From Lentzea sp. NEAU-D7 (GTDB lineage: Bacteria > Actinomycetota > Actinomycetes > Mycobacteriales > Pseudonocardiaceae), in NCBI RefSeq assembly GCF_026242055.1, contig NZ_JAPJDL010000021.1, positions 62,001 to 126,000 of the forward strand: a DNA stretch of 64,000 bases, in the 5' to 3' direction. A program made the position numbers and the translations under genes. The notes under the pieces were generated by a model. The model was given only the letters and a program-made list of their open reading frames with translations. It was not told the DNA's origin and did no database searches. Below, one piece after another: positions 46,150 to 55,421 of the stretch (the first letter of the stretch is position 1; each line of letters starts with the position of its first letter).

Positions 46150-46971
46150 TCACGCGAGGGCGTCCCACCAGGACTTGTCGAGCTCGCCGCGTGCGACGAG
46201 CACGGCAGGTCCGGTGAGCGTCGACGTCGTCGGCTCGATGGTCACGAAGACCTGGCCGCCGAGGACGTCGACGGTCGCCGAGCCGGTGGTCCTGCCCTGG
46301 CCCGCGAGCCAGGAGGCGACGCACGCGACCGTGCCGGTGCCGCACGAGCGGGTCTCGCCGACGCCGCGCTCGTAGACGCGCATGCGCAACGCGCCGCCCT
46401 GAGCCGACTCGGCGTCGATCACGTTGATGAGCTCGACGTTCACGCCGTGCGGGAACATCACCGGGTCGAAGCCGGGCGGCACGGTCAGGTCGAAGCTGCT
46501 GACGGGGACGTCGGTGACGCACGCCAGGTGCGGGTTGCCGACGTCGACCGCGAAGCCGCCGATGCCGGCGCCGCCGACCGCGGCGATGGACGTGCCGGTG
46601 ACCCGTGCGGGGCCCATGTCGTTCGTGACGGAGCCGTCCGGGTGCGTTGTGACCGTCTTGTTCCCCGCGCGGGTGGCGACGACGAACGAGCCCTGCGGCT
46701 GGTGACCCGCGTCGACCAGGTAGCGGGCGAAGACGCGCAGGCCGTTGCCGCACATCTCGGCGATGGAGCCGTCGGCGTTGCGGTAGTCCATGAACCACTC
46801 GGCCCCGGACTCGGCGCCGGCCCGCACGACGCGCAGCACGCCGTCCGCGCCCAGGCCGCGCTGCCGGTCGCACAGCGCCTGCACGCGGGCGACGGTCAGG
46901 TCCAGCTGGTCATCGAGGTCGGGCAGGACGACGAAGTCGTTCTCCGTGCCGTGCCCCTTCACGAACTCCAC
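46150..46971 (-). CDS. dapF: Diaminopimelate epimerase
   Basis: 273 aa. It converts LL- to meso-diaminopimelate for lysine and peptidoglycan. The two catalytic cysteines are Cys74 (E-M-C-G-N-G) and Cys210 (S-C-G-T-G-T). H-G-T-E-N-D-F near 7-13 is typical of actinobacterial DapF. Its start overlaps the miaA stop by 13 bp, as in other actinobacteria. Confidence 0.96.
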   Translation of the reverse strand: MEFVKGHGTENDFVVLPDLDDQLDLTVARVQALCDRQRGLGADGVLRVVRAGAESGAEWFMDYRNADGSIAEMCGNGLRVFARYLVDAGHQPQGSFVVATRAGNKTVTTHPDGSVTNDMGPARVTGTSIAAVGGAGIGGFAVDVGNPHLACVTDVPVSSFDLTVPPGFDPVMFPHGVNVELINVIDAESAQGGALRMRVYERGVGETRSCGTGTVACVASWLAGQGRTTGSATVDVLGGQVFVTIEPTTSTLTGPAVLVARGELDKSWWDALA

Positions 46972-47867
46972 GGGACCAGGCTACCGGCGGCGTCCAAGAG
47001 ATCCGGCCGAGCACCGTCGAGCCAGGTGATGCGCTGGTCGCGCCGGAACCACGACCGCTGCCTCCGCACGAACCGCCGGGTGGCGCGTTTGGTCTCCTCC
47101 GCGGCGAAGTCGATCGTGCAGGCTCCGTCCATTGCGGACAGCACCTGCTGGTAGCCCAGGGCGCGCGAGGCGGTCTTGCCCTCGCGCAGGCCGATCCGGA
47201 CGAGGGCGCGCACCTCGGCTTCCAGCCCGCCGGCGAACATCTGGTCGACCCGCAGGTCGACCCGCGCGTCCAGTTCGGACACCTCGCGGTCGACGCCGAT
47301 CTGGACGGTGCCGTAGCGCGCGGGGCCGGGCTTGGGGAGGTTCGCCGAGAACGGTTGCCCCGTCAGCTCGATGACCTCCAGCGCGCGCACGATGCGACGG
47401 CCGTTGGACGGCAGGATCGCGATCGCGGCGGCCGGGTCGAGCTCCCGCAGGCGCCGGTGCAACGCCTCGGAGCCCTCCGCGGCCAGTTCGGCTTCGAAGC
47501 GCAGGCGCACCGCGTCGTCGGTGCCGGGGAACTTCAGGTCGTCGAGCACCGCCTGCACGTAGAGCCCCGAACCACCGACGAGGATCGGCGGGCGCCCCGA
47601 CGCGAGCAGCTCCTCGACGACGGCCCGCGTCTGGCGCTGGTAGGCGGCCACGGACGCCGTCTCGGTGACGGACAGGACGTCGAACAGGTGGTGCGGCACG
47701 CCCCGGCGCTCGGAGACGGGCATCTTCGCCGTGCCGATGTCCATGCCGCGGTAGAGCTGCATGGCGTCCGCGTTGACGACCTCTCCCCCGAACCGCTCCG
47801 CGAGCGCGACGGCGAGGTCGGACTTGCCGGTCGCGGTGGGTCCGACGACGGCGATGGGCGTGATCAA
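46959..47867 (-). CDS. miaA: tRNA dimethylallyltransferase
   Basis: 302 aa from a TTG that overlaps the stop of the upstream gene (TTGA). The P-loop G-P-T-A-T-G-K-S is at 9-16. Further motifs are D-A-M-Q-L-Y-R-G-M-D-I-G-T-A-K near 34-48, G-G-S-G-L-Y and R-R-I-V-R-A-L-E. It adds the isopentenyl group to A37 of tRNAs reading U-starting codons. miaB, also in this window, then methylthiolates the product. Confidence 0.95.
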   Translation of the reverse strand: MITPIAVVGPTATGKSDLAVALAERFGGEVVNADAMQLYRGMDIGTAKMPVSERRGVPHHLFDVLSVTETASVAAYQRQTRAVVEELLASGRPPILVGGSGLYVQAVLDDLKFPGTDDAVRLRFEAELAAEGSEALHRRLRELDPAAAIAILPSNGRRIVRALEVIELTGQPFSANLPKPGPARYGTVQIGVDREVSELDARVDLRVDQMFAGGLEAEVRALVRIGLREGKTASRALGYQQVLSAMDGACTIDFAAEETKRATRRFVRRQRSWFRRDQRITWLDGARPDLLDAAGSLVPWSS

Positions 47868-48544
47868 GGGCGCTCCCAGACAGCGACGTGGTAGCCCACG
47901 CCGAACGGTGCGAAGAACTCGGCTCCGGAGCAGCGCCACGGTCCGGGCACGCCGGCGAGGACCTGCCACGCCGCGCGGCCCTGCGCACCCAGCTCGCGGG
48001 CGAGGTCGAGGTCGAGGCCGAGCAGGGCGTCCACATCGGCGTTGGCCAGCGAAGTGTGGACCAAAGAGTCGAAAGGTCCCGAACGCTCGTCGTCGGAACC
48101 GGGCGAGCGGGGGCCGTGGCGGGTGGAGCCGTCACCGAGGACCAGCAAGCCGCAGTCCTCCTCCGCCAGTTGCCGTCCAAACGAGACACAGGCGGAAGCG
48201 GGCAGGTCACGGGGCACGAGTTCAACGCGTGACACCTCGACTGCGCAGCGTTCGCGCAGCCACGCGGTGACCAGCACCGGCAGCGGAACGGTGGCGTCCG
48301 GCGGCAGGTCACCGCCGAGTGACACCGGCACGTCGACCCCATAACCGAGGAATGTTCCCGACAACGGCGGCACGTACGTGGCACGACCACCGTCGCCCAC
48401 CGCCACCGCGACCCACGGGCCGGGCAGTTTTCCTGCTGCGGCAAGGGTTGCGGCGCGCACGGGCTCGGTTTCGAGGGCGGCTCCCACGACCAGTTCTGGC
48501 ACCAGGAGGGGTGGGTGCGGCACCACCACAGCGCGGGTGATCAC
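47864..48544 (-). CDS. Class III extradiol dioxygenase subunit B-like (LigB) protein
   Basis: 226 aa. It starts with V-V-P-H-P-P-L-L-V-P-E, the LigB-type metal-binding His region. Later G-D-G-S-T-R-H-G and D-A-L-L-G-L occur. Orthologues sit beside miaA in most actinobacteria; their reaction is not known, and MEMO1-like non-enzymatic roles are possible. It overlaps the miaA start by 4 bp. Confidence 0.8.
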   Translation of the reverse strand: MITRAVVVPHPPLLVPELVVGAALETEPVRAATLAAAGKLPGPWVAVAVGDGGRATYVPPLSGTFLGYGVDVPVSLGGDLPPDATVPLPVLVTAWLRERCAVEVSRVELVPRDLPASACVSFGRQLAEEDCGLLVLGDGSTRHGPRSPGSDDERSGPFDSLVHTSLANADVDALLGLDLDLARELGAQGRAAWQVLAGVPGPWRCSGAEFFAPFGVGYHVAVWERP

Positions 48545-48714
48545 AACGAACGAGGCTACCTATCGTGGACTCCCAGTACCGAGTCGAGCTCTGACCTGTT
48601 TGAATGCGCGCGGGGAACTGGGGACGGGAGACCCTCCAGCGCCCGTATTGCATCGGCCCCGCCAACGGCGGGGCGCCCGTGGCAGGCACGGGCGTCAGAT
48701 GGGAGGAACCGGCG

Positions 48715-50061
48715 ATGTCGGAGCAGGACAGCACACCGGAGGCCGTGGCGCAGGCCACCCCCGTGGAGGTCGTAGCCGAGGGTGTGGTCGAGGAAACGCC
48801 GAAGGAGACCGCGCAGGCGACGCCTCCGGCCGTCCCCGTGGCGTCGGACCACCCTGACCGCTGGGGGCGCGTGGACGCCGACGGCACCGTGTACGTGAAG
48901 ACCGAGGACGGCGAACGTGCTGTCGGGTCGTGGCAGGCCGGTGAGCCGGTCGAGGGCCTCGCGCACTTCGCGCGGCGCTTCGACGACCTGCGCACCGAGG
49001 TCGAGCTGCTCGTGTCGCGGCTCAAGTCCGGCGCCGGTGACCCCAAGCACGCCCTGACCAGCGCGAAGCACGTCAAGGAGCAGCTGGCCGAGGCCGCCGT
49101 CGTCGGTGACCTCAAGGCGCTGGCCGCCCGCGTCGAGTACGTGCTGGTGCAGGCCGAGGCCGGCATGGAGAAGGCGAAGGAGGCCAAGGAGGCCGCCCGA
49201 GCCCAGTCCGTGGCGCGCAAGCAGGCGCTGGTCGACGAGGCCGAGTCGATCGCGAACGAGTCGACCCAGTGGAAGGTCGCGGGCGACCGGCTGCGCCAGA
49301 TCCTCGACGAGTGGAAGACCATCCGCGGCGTCGACCGCAAGACCGACGAGCAGCTGTGGCGCCGGTTCTCGAAGGCGCGCGACGCGTTCAACCGCCGCCG
49401 CGGCTCGCACTTCGCGGACCTCGACCGCCAGCGCTCGGTGGCGAAGACCTCCAAGCAGTCGCTGGTCGAGGAGGCCGAGAAGCTCGTCGACTCCGACGAC
49501 TGGGGCCCCACGGCCGCTCGCTACAAGGAGCTGATGGTCGAGTGGAAGGCCGCCGGGCGTGCGCCCAAGGAGGCCGACGACGCGCTGTGGCAGCGTTTCC
49601 GGGCCGCGCAGGACGCGTTCTTCCAGAAGCGCTCCGAGGCGTTCAGCGAGCGGGACGCCGAGTTCACGGCCAACGCGAAGCTGAAGGAGGAGCTGCTCGC
49701 CGAGGCCGAGGGCATCGACCCGACGGGTGACCTGGAGGCGGCGCGCAACCAGCTCTACAAGATCCAGGAGCGCTGGGACGCGATCGGCAAGGTGCCGCGC
49801 GAGCGCATCCGCGAGCTCGAGGGCAAGCTCCGCGCCATCGAGGAGCGGGTTCGCGGCGCGGTCGACGCCCAGTGGCGCCGGTCCGACCCCGAGGCCGAGG
49901 CCAGGGTCGCGCAGTTCCGCGAGCGCGTGGAGCAGTTCGAGGCGCAGGCCGCGAAGGCCCGTGCCGCGGGCGACAAGCGCCGCACCGAGCAGGCCGAGGC
50001 GCAGGCCGCCCAGTGGCGCGAGTGGCTCGCGGCCGCTGAGCAGGCTCTGGCGACCCGCTAG
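48715..50061 (+). CDS. DUF349 coiled-coil protein
   Basis: 448 aa from the ATG at 48715 with SD GGAGG. After a low-complexity Ala/Glu/Thr/Pro tail (1-40) there are about three DUF349 repeats (W-K-x-x-x-R-x-x-x-D-x-L-W-x-R-F pattern near 195-225, 265-300 and 335-380). Charged coiled coils run to the end. This gene lies near miaB across actinobacteria (Rv2731 in M. tuberculosis). Its function is poorly defined. A very strong terminator follows. Confidence 0.88.
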   Translation: MSEQDSTPEAVAQATPVEVVAEGVVEETPKETAQATPPAVPVASDHPDRWGRVDADGTVYVKTEDGERAVGSWQAGEPVEGLAHFARRFDDLRTEVELLVSRLKSGAGDPKHALTSAKHVKEQLAEAAVVGDLKALAARVEYVLVQAEAGMEKAKEAKEAARAQSVARKQALVDEAESIANESTQWKVAGDRLRQILDEWKTIRGVDRKTDEQLWRRFSKARDAFNRRRGSHFADLDRQRSVAKTSKQSLVEEAEKLVDSDDWGPTAARYKELMVEWKAAGRAPKEADDALWQRFRAAQDAFFQKRSEAFSERDAEFTANAKLKEELLAEAEGIDPTGDLEAARNQLYKIQERWDAIGKVPRERIRELEGKLRAIEERVRGAVDAQWRRSDPEAEARVAQFRERVEQFEAQAAKARAAGDKRRTEQAEAQAAQWREWLAAAEQALATR

Positions 50062-50070
50062 TTCATCACG

Positions 50071-50111
50071 GCCTGAGGGCCTCTCTCCCGTGCGGAGAGA
50101 GGCCCTCAGGC
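50071..50111. terminator. Bidirectional terminator hairpin
   Basis: A perfect 18-bp inverted repeat (GCCTGAGGGCCTCTCTCC and its complement) has a 5-nt loop, followed by GTTTCT. It lies 10 bp past the DUF349 stop and 5 bp from the stop of the converging lectin gene, so it serves both. Confidence 0.9.
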
Positions 50112-50115
50112 GTTT

Positions 50116-50964
50116 CTAGCGGGCAATGCGCCACTTCTGGTCGGCTCGGCCCGTGCACAGCGACACGATGAGCCAGGTGCCGTTGTCGTACGAGCCGTCG
50201 TTCGCGGTTCCCAGGCAACGGCCGGACGCCACGTGCGCGAGCTGACTGGCGTTCACGACCTGCCACAGCTGGGCGTCGTTGCTCCACGAGCACGCGTTCG
50301 CCTTGATGTGCTCGCCGAAGTTCTCCTGGAACACCGGCTCCATGCAGAGGTTCCCGCGCTGGTTGCGGATGCGGAACACGGCGTGGTTCGAGTCGGAGAA
50401 CTCCCTCGCCCAGAACGGCTGGAAGCTGGTGTCGTCGCCCGGCGGATGCCGTTCCCACATCACGACGTCGTTCCAGCTGTTCTCGTAGAAGTCCGCGGCC
50501 CGCTGGTCGTTGCCGGCGGGCACCAGGTACCCCGGGCCGTCGGTCGCGGGCTTCGTCGGGCCCGGCGGTGGTGGCGGAGGTGGTGGCACCAGGGTCGTGG
50601 GGACGGGCACCGGCTTCACCGTCCGCCGATCACCGGTCGGCACCGGGCCCGCGGTCACCGCCGAGGTGGCCGTCGCCGGTGACGAACCCTCCGCCGTGGT
50701 GGTGGCGGTCGAGAGCAACGGCGGAGTGGACACCGGCGCGTTCGCGGAAGCCTGCTGCCCGCCGGCCTTCTTCAGGTGCACAGCGACAACGACGGCCACG
50801 GCCAGTGCGACCACCACTCCGATGACGATGGCGGCACGGCCGAGACGGGACGGAGCCTTCCGCTGCTCACCGACGACCACGCTGCCCACCGAGTGCGCCT
50901 GCACGACCGTGCCGCTGATGTCGCCGTGCGTGGTGTTCGCGCTGCCGTCCACCGCATCCGTCAC
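50116..50964 (-). CDS. Membrane-anchored ricin-type lectin with RHIM-like N-terminal motif
   Basis: 282 aa. The N-terminal tail (1-43) carries a short motif, D-I-S-G-T-V-V-Q-A-H-S-V-G-S-V-V-V-G at 15-32. It resembles the V-Q-x-G-type RHIM-like amyloid-signalling motifs (BASS3 type) of actinobacterial NLR systems. One membrane helix (44-63) has basic residues on its N-side, giving a cytoplasmic tail. Then come a Ser/Thr/Pro linker (about 70-145, with a run of prolines) and a C-terminal beta-trefoil (about 160-282) with Q-L-W-Q-V-V, G-R-C-L-G and D-Q-K-W-R repeats. The fold suggests carbohydrate binding outside. The role is unknown. Confidence 0.75.
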   Translation of the reverse strand: MTDAVDGSANTTHGDISGTVVQAHSVGSVVVGEQRKAPSRLGRAAIVIGVVVALAVAVVVAVHLKKAGGQQASANAPVSTPPLLSTATTTAEGSSPATATSAVTAGPVPTGDRRTVKPVPVPTTLVPPPPPPPPGPTKPATDGPGYLVPAGNDQRAADFYENSWNDVVMWERHPPGDDTSFQPFWAREFSDSNHAVFRIRNQRGNLCMEPVFQENFGEHIKANACSWSNDAQLWQVVNASQLAHVASGRCLGTANDGSYDNGTWLIVSLCTGRADQKWRIAR

Positions 50965-50995
50965 GCCCAGCGAATCGAGGGCGCGCGGAGATTCA

Positions 50996-51463
50996 TTACA
51001 GCTGCGGCGGTCGCGACGCCGCGATCTTCACCCACTTCACCAGGAGCACGATCACCGCGATCGCCGCGATGATCAACCCGATGCCGGGGCCGGGACCGAT
51101 GGTCTTGTTGCTCGTCGTCGTCTGCTGCGTCCAGATCGACAGCACGCCGATGATCGACCCGGCGAACAGGCCCAGCGAGCACACCCACGCGAGGCCCCAG
51201 CGCCGCACCGCGAGCGTGATGCCGGAACCGAGCACACCGACGCCCAGCGCGAGGTACGAGAACAACCTCGGCAGGAACAGCTCCGACTCGCCGAGCACGA
51301 CCGCGAGCCCCGTGTGCTCCCCGACCCACGGCAGGATCAGCGAGACCAGCAGCGCCAGCACGGCGATCGAGATGGTCAGCGCGCCCGTACCGGGGTCGAT
51401 GCGCTTGGCCGCCTGGTGTTCGACGGCGTCGATCTCCTTGCGCAAGAAGTCCTCATCACTCAC
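50996..51463 (-). CDS. Conserved membrane protein next to miaB (Rv2732c-like)
   Basis: 155 aa from a GTG overlapping the miaB stop (GTGA); an in-frame start at 51475 exists. After a charged N-terminus (D-E-D-F-L-R-K-E-I) there are four membrane helices (about 28-45, 62-80, 88-106 and 122-145). Its place directly after miaB matches Rv2732c of M. tuberculosis. No function is known. Confidence 0.8.
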   Translation of the reverse strand: MSDEDFLRKEIDAVEHQAAKRIDPGTGALTISIAVLALLVSLILPWVGEHTGLAVVLGESELFLPRLFSYLALGVGVLGSGITLAVRRWGLAWVCSLGLFAGSIIGVLSIWTQQTTTSNKTIGPGPGIGLIIAAIAVIVLLVKWVKIAASRPPQL

Positions 51464-52941
51464 TGGGCCGCGCACCCCGAGACGGCGGGAAGCGGTTCGG
51501 GCGCCCCGAACGACGGCAGACCGAGGCCGATGCCCGCGGTCTTGGGCTTGATGCCGGCCTCGGAACGGTCACCGGCCTTGGTGCGGCGCCACGACAGCGG
51601 TTCGCCGTCCGCGACGAGGTAGTGCGGGGCCGCGTACGTCACGACCGTCTCGACGACGTCGCCAGGACGCGGAACCGTCGTTCCCGGCGCGAAGTGCACG
51701 AGCCGTCCGTCGCGCGCACGGCCGCTCATGCGGTGCGTCTCGGCGTCGCGCTTGCCTTCGCCCGTGGCGACGAGGACCTCGACCGTGCGGCCGACCTGCT
51801 CGAGGTTCAGCGAGTGCGTCATCTCGTTCTGCAGCGCCACGAGCCGGTCGAAGCGCTCCTGCACGACGGCCTTGGGCAGCTGGTCCGGCAGGTCCGCGGC
51901 CGGGGTGCCGGGGCGCTTGGAGTACTGGAACGTGAACGCCGACGAGAAACGGGCCTGGCGCACGACGTCGAGCGTGCCCTGGAAGTCCTCTTCGGTCTCA
52001 CCGGGGAAGCCGACGATGATGTCCGTGGTGATCGCGGCGTCCGGCATGGCGGCGCGGACCTTCTCGATGATCCCCAGGTACTTCTCGGTGCGGTACGAGC
52101 GGCGCATCGCCTTGAGCAGGCGGTCGGAGCCGGACTGCAGCGGCATGTGCAGGCTGTGGCACACCGCCGGCGTCTCGGCCATGGCGGCGATGACGTCGTC
52201 GGTGAAGTCCTTGGGGTGCGGCGAGGTGAAGCGCACGCGCTCCAGGCCGTCGATCTCGCCGCAGGCGCGCAGCAGCTTGCCGAACGCGAGCCGGTCGCCG
52301 AACTCGACGCCGTAGGAGTTGACGTTCTGCCCCAGCAACGTCACCTCCAGCACGCCCTCGTCCACGAGCGTCTGCACCTCGGCCAGCACGTCGCCGGGAC
52401 GGCGGTCCTTCTCCTTGCCGCGCAACGACGGCACGATGCAGAACGTGCAGGTGTTGTTGCACCCCACCGAGATCGACACCCAGCCCGAGTAGGCGGAGTC
52501 GCGCGCGGCGGGCAGCGACGACGGGAACGTCTCCAGCGCGTCGAGGATCTCGACCTGCGCCTCGGAGTTGTGGCGGGCGCGTTCGAGCAGCACCGGCAGC
52601 GAGCCGATGTTGTGCGTGCCGAACACGACGTCCACCCACGGGGCGCGCCGGACGATCTCGCTGCGGTCCTTCTGCGCGAGGCAGCCGCCGACCGCGATCT
52701 GCATGCCGGGCTTCGCCGCCTTCTGCGGGGCGAGGTGGCCGAGCGTGCCGTACAGCTTGTTGTCGGCGTTCTCGCGGACCGCGCAGGTGTTGAAGACGAC
52801 GACGTCGGCCTGCTCGGCCTCGTTGGCCCGCTCGTAGCCCGCGTCTTCGAGCAGACCGGCGAGCCGCTCGGAGTCGTGCACGTTCATCTGGCACCCGAAC
52901 GTGCGGATCTGGAAGCTCTTGCGAACCTGCGCGGTACTCAC
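51460..52941 (-). CDS. miaB: tRNA-2-methylthio-N6-dimethylallyladenosine synthase
   Basis: 493 aa from the GTG at 52941. The N-terminal cluster cysteines are Cys17, Cys53 and Cys87. The radical-SAM C-N-N-T-C-T-F-C has Cys161, 165 and 168. A TRAM domain ends near 450, followed by a Gly/Pro-rich tail of about 40 residues. It converts i6A37 to ms2i6A37 in tRNA after MiaA. It is translationally coupled to the membrane-protein gene downstream and divergent from the TAXI gene. Confidence 0.96.
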   Translation of the reverse strand: MSTAQVRKSFQIRTFGCQMNVHDSERLAGLLEDAGYERANEAEQADVVVFNTCAVRENADNKLYGTLGHLAPQKAAKPGMQIAVGGCLAQKDRSEIVRRAPWVDVVFGTHNIGSLPVLLERARHNSEAQVEILDALETFPSSLPAARDSAYSGWVSISVGCNNTCTFCIVPSLRGKEKDRRPGDVLAEVQTLVDEGVLEVTLLGQNVNSYGVEFGDRLAFGKLLRACGEIDGLERVRFTSPHPKDFTDDVIAAMAETPAVCHSLHMPLQSGSDRLLKAMRRSYRTEKYLGIIEKVRAAMPDAAITTDIIVGFPGETEEDFQGTLDVVRQARFSSAFTFQYSKRPGTPAADLPDQLPKAVVQERFDRLVALQNEMTHSLNLEQVGRTVEVLVATGEGKRDAETHRMSGRARDGRLVHFAPGTTVPRPGDVVETVVTYAAPHYLVADGEPLSWRRTKAGDRSEAGIKPKTAGIGLGLPSFGAPEPLPAVSGCAAQ

Positions 52942-53068
52942 ACGAACACGATAACCCCTGGTCAGTGGCCCGAGTTTCGCGGACCGCACAAAGCCGGGCC
53001 CATCCGCACCGTGACCAGGCAGGACCTTCGTCGGGTGCAAGCGCGCACCGCCCCCGTGGCACGATGCG

Positions 53069-53986
53069 GTGGTGCTGGGACGAGTGCATGCCGCCGTGAG
53101 CCTGCTGACCGCCGCAACGGTCCTGACGGGCTGTAGCAGCACGGTGTCGGACATCAAGATAACGATGGCCACCGGCAGCGAGAGCGGCGTCTACTACTCG
53201 CTGGGCAACGGCCTGGCGGACATCTGGAGCGGCCGGCTCGGCATCGTGCGGCCCCAGGTCGTCCGCACGGACGGGTCCAAGGACAACGTGACCCGGCTCG
53301 TCAAGGGCCAGGCCCAGGTCGGCTTCTCGCAGGCGGACGCGGTCGAGGGCGTCGAGGGCGCCTCCCGGCTGCGTGCGCTGGCGCGCATGCACGACGACTA
53401 CCTGCAGGTCATCGTCCGCGCCGACCTGCCGGTGACGAAGCTGCGCGAGCTGTCGGGACTGCGGGTGTCGATCGGCGCGACCGGGTCGGGCGTCGAGATC
53501 ATCGCGAGCCGGCTGCTGCAGGCCGAGAACGTGACGCCCCAGGCGGTGAACCTGAGCCTGAACGACTCCGCCGAGGCGATGCAGGAGGGCAGGATCGACG
53601 CGTTCTTCTGGTCGGGCGGCCTGCCCACGAGCAGGATCACCGACCTCACCAAGGGGCTCGGCGTGCGGATGCTCGACCTGAAGGACGAACTGCCGAGGTT
53701 CCGCCAGCAGTACCCGGTGTACGGGTCGGCGACGCTGCCCGCGTCGATCTACAACCTGCAGTCCGGGCCGGTCATCACCCTCGTCGTGCGCAACTTCCTG
53801 CTCGTCGACGAGTCGATGCCCGACGACGTGGCCGAGGCGCTCGTGCGGCAGCTCTTCGACGGCCAGCCCGAGCTCGTGAAGGCCCACTCGGCGGCGCGCA
53901 CGATCGAGCAGCGGTCGGCGATCGAGACGTCACCGGTACCGCTGCACAACGGCGCGATGCGCTACTACCGCGACTCCAAGGTCTAG
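53069..53986 (+). CDS. TAXI-family solute-binding lipoprotein (orphan)
   Basis: 305 aa, GTG start at 53069. The signal peptide ends in lipobox V-L-T-G-C (Cys22). The TAXI fold is clear: A-T-G-S-E-S-G-V-Y-Y near 34-43, D-A-V-E-G-V, G-A-T-G-S-G-V-E near 136-143 and L-N-D-S-A-E-A. TAXI proteins usually feed TRAP transporters and known ones bind glutamate or similar acids. No TRAP membrane gene is here. The gene converges with the gluK sensor gene (4-bp overlap), so a signalling role in glutamate sensing is attractive but inferred. Confidence 0.85.
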   Translation: MVLGRVHAAVSLLTAATVLTGCSSTVSDIKITMATGSESGVYYSLGNGLADIWSGRLGIVRPQVVRTDGSKDNVTRLVKGQAQVGFSQADAVEGVEGASRLRALARMHDDYLQVIVRADLPVTKLRELSGLRVSIGATGSGVEIIASRLLQAENVTPQAVNLSLNDSAEAMQEGRIDAFFWSGGLPTSRITDLTKGLGVRMLDLKDELPRFRQQYPVYGSATLPASIYNLQSGPVITLVVRNFLLVDESMPDDVAEALVRQLFDGQPELVKAHSAARTIEQRSAIETSPVPLHNGAMRYYRDSKV

Positions 53987-55368
53987 ACGGCCGGCAGCGT
54001 GACCACGACCTTCAGGCCGCCGTCCTCCGGCGACTCGAGCGCGACGGTTCCGTCGACGCGTTCGACCAGCAGCCGCACGATCGAGAGCCCCAGCCCGGAG
54101 CCCGGCACGTTCTGGTGAGCCGGGCTGCGCCAGAACCGGTCGGTGGCCCGCTCGAGCTCGTCGGGCTGCAGGCCGGGCCCGTGGTCGGCCACGGAGAGCC
54201 GGATGACGCCACCGGACTTGCGGGCGTCGACCACGATCAGCGTGCCCTCCGCGGTGAACTTCAGCGCGTTGTCGAGCAGCGCGTCGAGGATCGTCTCGAC
54301 TCCGCGCGGCGGGACGAGCGCCATGCCGACCCGTTCGCCGTCGAGCACGAGGTGCACCTCCTTCGCCGCCGCGGCCGACGACCACGCGGACAACCGCGCC
54401 GCCACGGACTTGTCGACGTCGACCGGGACCGGGTCCACGGAACTGGACTCGGCGCGCGCCATGGCGAGCAGCTCGTCGAGGATGCGGTTGAGCCGGTCGG
54501 TCTCGCTGAGCGCCTCGACCTGGTGCACCTCCGCCTCGGAGTCGACGTGACCCTCCAGGTTGGACAGCCGGAGTTTCAGCGCCGTCAACGGGTTGCGAAG
54601 CTGGTGTGACGCGTCCGCGACGAAGGCCCGTTGCGCGGCCAGCACGTCGCTCACGTTCGCGGCCATCTGGTCGAACGAGCGCGACAGCTGCCGCAGTTCC
54701 GGCGGCCCGGACTCCGCGCCCACCGGCGGCACCGGCCGGCCCGACACGACCGCGGCGAGGAGCTTGCCCGTCGCCTCGTCCAGCGCCTGCACCGGCCGCA
54801 GCGTCCAGCGCACGACCGGCAGCGCCAGCAGCACCGCGAGCGCCAGCACCAGCAGGCTTCCGGCGAGCAGCAGGGCCCACCACGCGAGCACCTCGAAGCG
54901 GGTCTTGGCGGTCGGCGAGAACGTGATGACCGCGCCGCGCACCTCGCCGTCGACCAGCACCGGTTCGGCGAGCACGACCTTGGTGTCGCTCCACGGCGCG
55001 AACAGCTCCGGCGCGACCGGCAGACGCCCGGCCAGCGCCTTGCTGACGAGGTCCTGCACGGCCGGGTCACCGAGCGCCAGGTCGTTGCGCGAGGCCACCA
55101 GCGGCACGGTCGGCGCGTCGCGGGCCACCACGGCCACGCCGATGTCGTACAGCTCGTCGTAGCGCTCCAGCTCGGCGCGCAGCAGGTGCGGGCTGTCGTC
55201 GATCAGCGGCCGTTGCGCCAGCGACGCGAACCGGCTGGTGTCGGTGAGCCGGTCGAGGAACATCTCCTGCTGCTCGGCCGCCGCCACGTTGCGGCCCAGC
55301 GGCACTCCCAGGCCCACGAGCACCAGCACGATCAGGGCGAGCACCACGCCCAGCAGTCGCGACCTCAC
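53983..55368 (-). CDS. gluK: Sensor histidine kinase GluK
   Basis: 461 aa. An N-terminal membrane helix (about 5-25), an extracellular sensor (about 26-160) and a second helix (about 161-186) lead to HAMP. The phosphoacceptor His255 lies in D-A-S-H-Q-L-R-N-P-L. The ATPase domain has N-A-L-K-F and D-H-G-P-G-L, then G-S-G-L-G-L. It pairs with the response-regulator gene 53 bp upstream and with gluABCD, the same set as S. coelicolor GluK/GluR, which senses extracellular glutamate. Confidence 0.85.
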   Translation of the reverse strand: MRSRLLGVVLALIVLVLVGLGVPLGRNVAAAEQQEMFLDRLTDTSRFASLAQRPLIDDSPHLLRAELERYDELYDIGVAVVARDAPTVPLVASRNDLALGDPAVQDLVSKALAGRLPVAPELFAPWSDTKVVLAEPVLVDGEVRGAVITFSPTAKTRFEVLAWWALLLAGSLLVLALAVLLALPVVRWTLRPVQALDEATGKLLAAVVSGRPVPPVGAESGPPELRQLSRSFDQMAANVSDVLAAQRAFVADASHQLRNPLTALKLRLSNLEGHVDSEAEVHQVEALSETDRLNRILDELLAMARAESSSVDPVPVDVDKSVAARLSAWSSAAAAKEVHLVLDGERVGMALVPPRGVETILDALLDNALKFTAEGTLIVVDARKSGGVIRLSVADHGPGLQPDELERATDRFWRSPAHQNVPGSGLGLSIVRLLVERVDGTVALESPEDGGLKVVVTLPAV

Positions 55369-55421
55369 AGGCCGTCACCCGCCCGGTCGCGACACGCCGC
55401 CGAAAGATCACCCAATCGAGA

